From: Candidatus Cloacimonadota bacterium
Lineage (GTDB): Bacteria > Cloacimonadota > Cloacimonadia > Cloacimonadales > Cloacimonadaceae
Length of the DNA stretch: 24,612 bases
Reading direction: 5' to 3'
NCBI GenBank assembly: GCA_023392795.1
Contig: JAEWNJ010000059.1
Coordinates: forward strand, 1 to 24,612
Shown: positions 23,139 to 24,612 of the stretch, piece after piece
Layout: each line of letters starts with the position of its first letter
Position numbering within the stretch: position 1 is the stretch's first letter
Notes under the pieces: model-generated
What the model was told of the DNA's origin: nothing
The model's input: the letters and a program-made list of their open reading frames with translations, nothing else
Databases searched by the model: none
Program-made: the position numbers and the translations under genes

Positions 23139-23591
23139 ATGATGCTCGAGCTGCGGCCGGTGGAGGAAAAGGACTTTCCTGCCGTATGTGAAATAGAACA
23201 GCGTGCCTTCGTAGATCCCTGGCCGAAAGAAGCCTTTACAGACTTTCTGCTCCCCCATTCATGGGTGTTGCAAGTCTCAGGGCAGGTGATCGGTTATATC
23301 TTTTACCATACTGCGATTGACGAAGCCGTGATCATCAACTTTGCCATTGACCCCGATTTTCGGGGAAGGGATTATGGCTACAAGCTGCTCAAGAACAGCA
23401 TGCAATTTCTGATAAACGAAGGCGTGCGCTACTTTTATCTGGACGTTCGCCGATCGAACGAGACCGCCATTTCTCTATATCATAAAATGGGGTTCCAGAG
23501 CCTTGGCTTTCGCAAAAACTACTATCATGAACCCCCTGAAGATGCCATTGTGATGGGGCTTCAGATCCCTGAAGGGGATACAGAACTATGA
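23139..23591 (+). CDS. rimI: GNAT acetyltransferase, ribosomal-protein S18-alanine N-acetyltransferase type
   Basis: A 150-aa GNAT protein. It has the RimI pattern LRPVEEKDFPAVCEIEQRAF, DPWPKEAF, INFAIDPDFRGRDYGYKLL, YLDVRRSNETAISLYHKMGF and FRKNYYHEPPEDAIVM. RimI acetylates the N-terminal alanine of S18 in the best-known case. The acetyl-CoA loop RGRDYG has Asp where the first glycine of the usual R/Q-x-x-G-x-G motif stands. Two ATGs in a row (23139 and 23142) make the exact start uncertain, and the ribosome site is weak. The end overlaps nadB in ATGA. Confidence 0.88.
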   Translation: MMLELRPVEEKDFPAVCEIEQRAFVDPWPKEAFTDFLLPHSWVLQVSGQVIGYIFYHTAIDEAVIINFAIDPDFRGRDYGYKLLKNSMQFLINEGVRYFYLDVRRSNETAISLYHKMGFQSLGFRKNYYHEPPEDAIVMGLQIPEGDTEL

Positions 23592-24612
23592 CTTATGAAT
23601 ACGATTATCTCGTCTTAGGCAGTGGCATCGCCGGTTTGGTGTTTGCCCTGCAGGCAGCCAATAAAGGTAAAGTAGCTGTTGTTACCAAACGCGGGCTCAA
23701 CGATTGTAACACCGAGTATGCCCAGGGCGGCATCGCCGCTGTGCTGGATGCTGGTGATAGCTTCGCCGAACATATCGAGGATACCTTCACCGCTGGCGCG
23801 GAATTGGGCAAAAAGCAAGTGATCCGTCAAATCATCGAGCAAGGTCCCAAACTGATCCAGTACCTGGTGAATCTGGGTACAGACTTCACGCGCCGGGACG
23901 ATAGCTACGATCAGAGGTTAGAAAACCTATCACTTACAATGGAGGGTGGTCATTCCCATCGCCGGGTAGCTTATGCCGCGGACAGCACGGGGCATCAGAT
24001 ATTGGAAGCGCTCATCCACCAATGCAAATCCAATCCCAATATCGATATCTATGAGAATCGCATTGCCATCGATCTGATCACCCAGCATCACGTGACCAAT
24101 GACGATGGTTTCATCCCCGGCGTATCATGCTGGGGCGCTTACGTGCTGGATTCCTCCAGCCACCATGTGGACATCTTCAAAGCCCGCAAAACCATGCTGG
24201 CTACAGGCGGTGCAGCTCAGATCTACAGCCACAACACCAATCCCGAGGTTGCCACCGGAGACGGCATGGCAATGGCGAAACTCGCCGGCGCCAGGCTGGC
24301 CAACATGGAGTTTGTGCAGTTTCACCCCACAGCATTCTGGAGTCCCGAGGGCGATACCTTTCTGGTCTCGGAGGCTGTGCGCGGCGAAGGCGCTCAATTG
24401 CGGCTCAGCGACGGAAGCTCTTTTATGGAAAACTATCATCCCAAGGGTAACCTCGCTCCGCGTGACATTGTGTCCCGCGCCATCGATAGCGAGTTGAAAC
24501 GTCGCGGAGAGAAATACTGCTGGCTCGATGCCACCAAAGTGCCCAGAGACCAGCTCAAGCGACACTTCCCATATATCGATAGCAGATTGCAGGAACGCGG
24601 GATAGACTTTAC
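23588..24612 (+). CDS. nadB: L-aspartate oxidase NadB, N-terminal part (runs off right edge)
   Basis: The frame is open from the ATG at 23588 to the window end, giving 341 full codons of an enzyme usually about 500-540 aa. An FAD-binding GSGIAG (11-16) lies near the N-terminus. NTEYAQGGIAAVL, EGGHSHRRVAYAADSTG, NMEFVQFHPTAF, SEAVRGEGAQL and APRDIVSRAI follow, with the active-site His and Arg positions of the fumarate-reductase/NadB family. The HSHRR-x5-ADSTG stretch favours NadB over SdhA/FrdA. It oxidises aspartate to iminoaspartate for NAD synthesis with NadA. The start overlaps the rimI stop (ATGA). The C-terminal helical domain lies outside the window. Confidence 0.93.
   Translation, partial: MTYEYDYLVLGSGIAGLVFALQAANKGKVAVVTKRGLNDCNTEYAQGGIAAVLDAGDSFAEHIEDTFTAGAELGKKQVIRQIIEQGPKLIQYLVNLGTDFTRRDDSYDQRLENLSLTMEGGHSHRRVAYAADSTGHQILEALIHQCKSNPNIDIYENRIAIDLITQHHVTNDDGFIPGVSCWGAYVLDSSSHHVDIFKARKTMLATGGAAQIYSHNTNPEVATGDGMAMAKLAGARLANMEFVQFHPTAFWSPEGDTFLVSEAVRGEGAQLRLSDGSSFMENYHPKGNLAPRDIVSRAIDSELKRRGEKYCWLDATKVPRDQLKRHFPYIDSRLQERGIDF

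Overview
The window looks like a didermic, non-model Gram-negative bacterium. Heptose/LPS genes, an outer-membrane porin and a secreted protein ending in an 'NYPNPFNP'-type C-terminal sorting domain point to the Fibrobacterota-Chlorobiota-Bacteroidota neighbourhood. Candidatus Cloacimonadota is my best guess (inference, moderate confidence). Coding density is very high, and most adjacent genes overlap by 1-17 nt, often in ATGA, GTGA or TTGA junctions.

Layout. (1) 1-3579, minus strand: two tandem right-handed beta-helix surface or secreted proteins. The left one is cut by the window edge. The right one is interrupted by a -1 frameshift at a six-T tract. (2) 3580-4695: about 1.1 kb without a convincing gene. 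It separates minus-strand genes on the left from about 20 kb of plus-strand genes on the right, and it carries two perfect DnaA boxes plus a near match. It ends in a TATAAT promoter with phosphate-box-like repeats. (3) 4696-12419: a phosphate-starvation operon in the order porin, pstS, pstC, pstA, pstB, phoU, phoB-like regulator, phoR-like kinase and a small sigma-70 family factor. (4) 12420-13120: a 700-bp non-coding island with a long palindrome, a G9 run, a short hairpin and a 15-bp tandem repeat. (5) 13121-24612: 15 tightly packed housekeeping genes in the order der, plsY, purF, hldA, hldC, rseC-like, folB, folK, glmU-like, HIT hydrolase, LytR_C protein, rsfS, argS, rimI, nadB (cut by the right edge).

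How it works together. The phosphate block holds outer-membrane uptake, periplasmic capture, the ABC permease, PhoU signalling and the two-component system. An extra sigma factor is translationally coupled to the kinase, so phosphate signalling may feed a second layer of promoter control. The housekeeping block mixes ribosome assembly and silencing, tRNA charging, phospholipid, heptose, UDP-sugar, purine, folate and NAD synthesis.

The points most worth a second look are the sigma factor wired to PhoBR, the strand switch with DnaA boxes (possible replication origin), the frameshift at a U_UUU_UUA heptamer, the glmU-like protein lacking the acetyltransferase half, and an arginyl-tRNA synthetase with a degenerate HIGH motif. 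No mobile element, CRISPR array, rRNA or tRNA was recognised.
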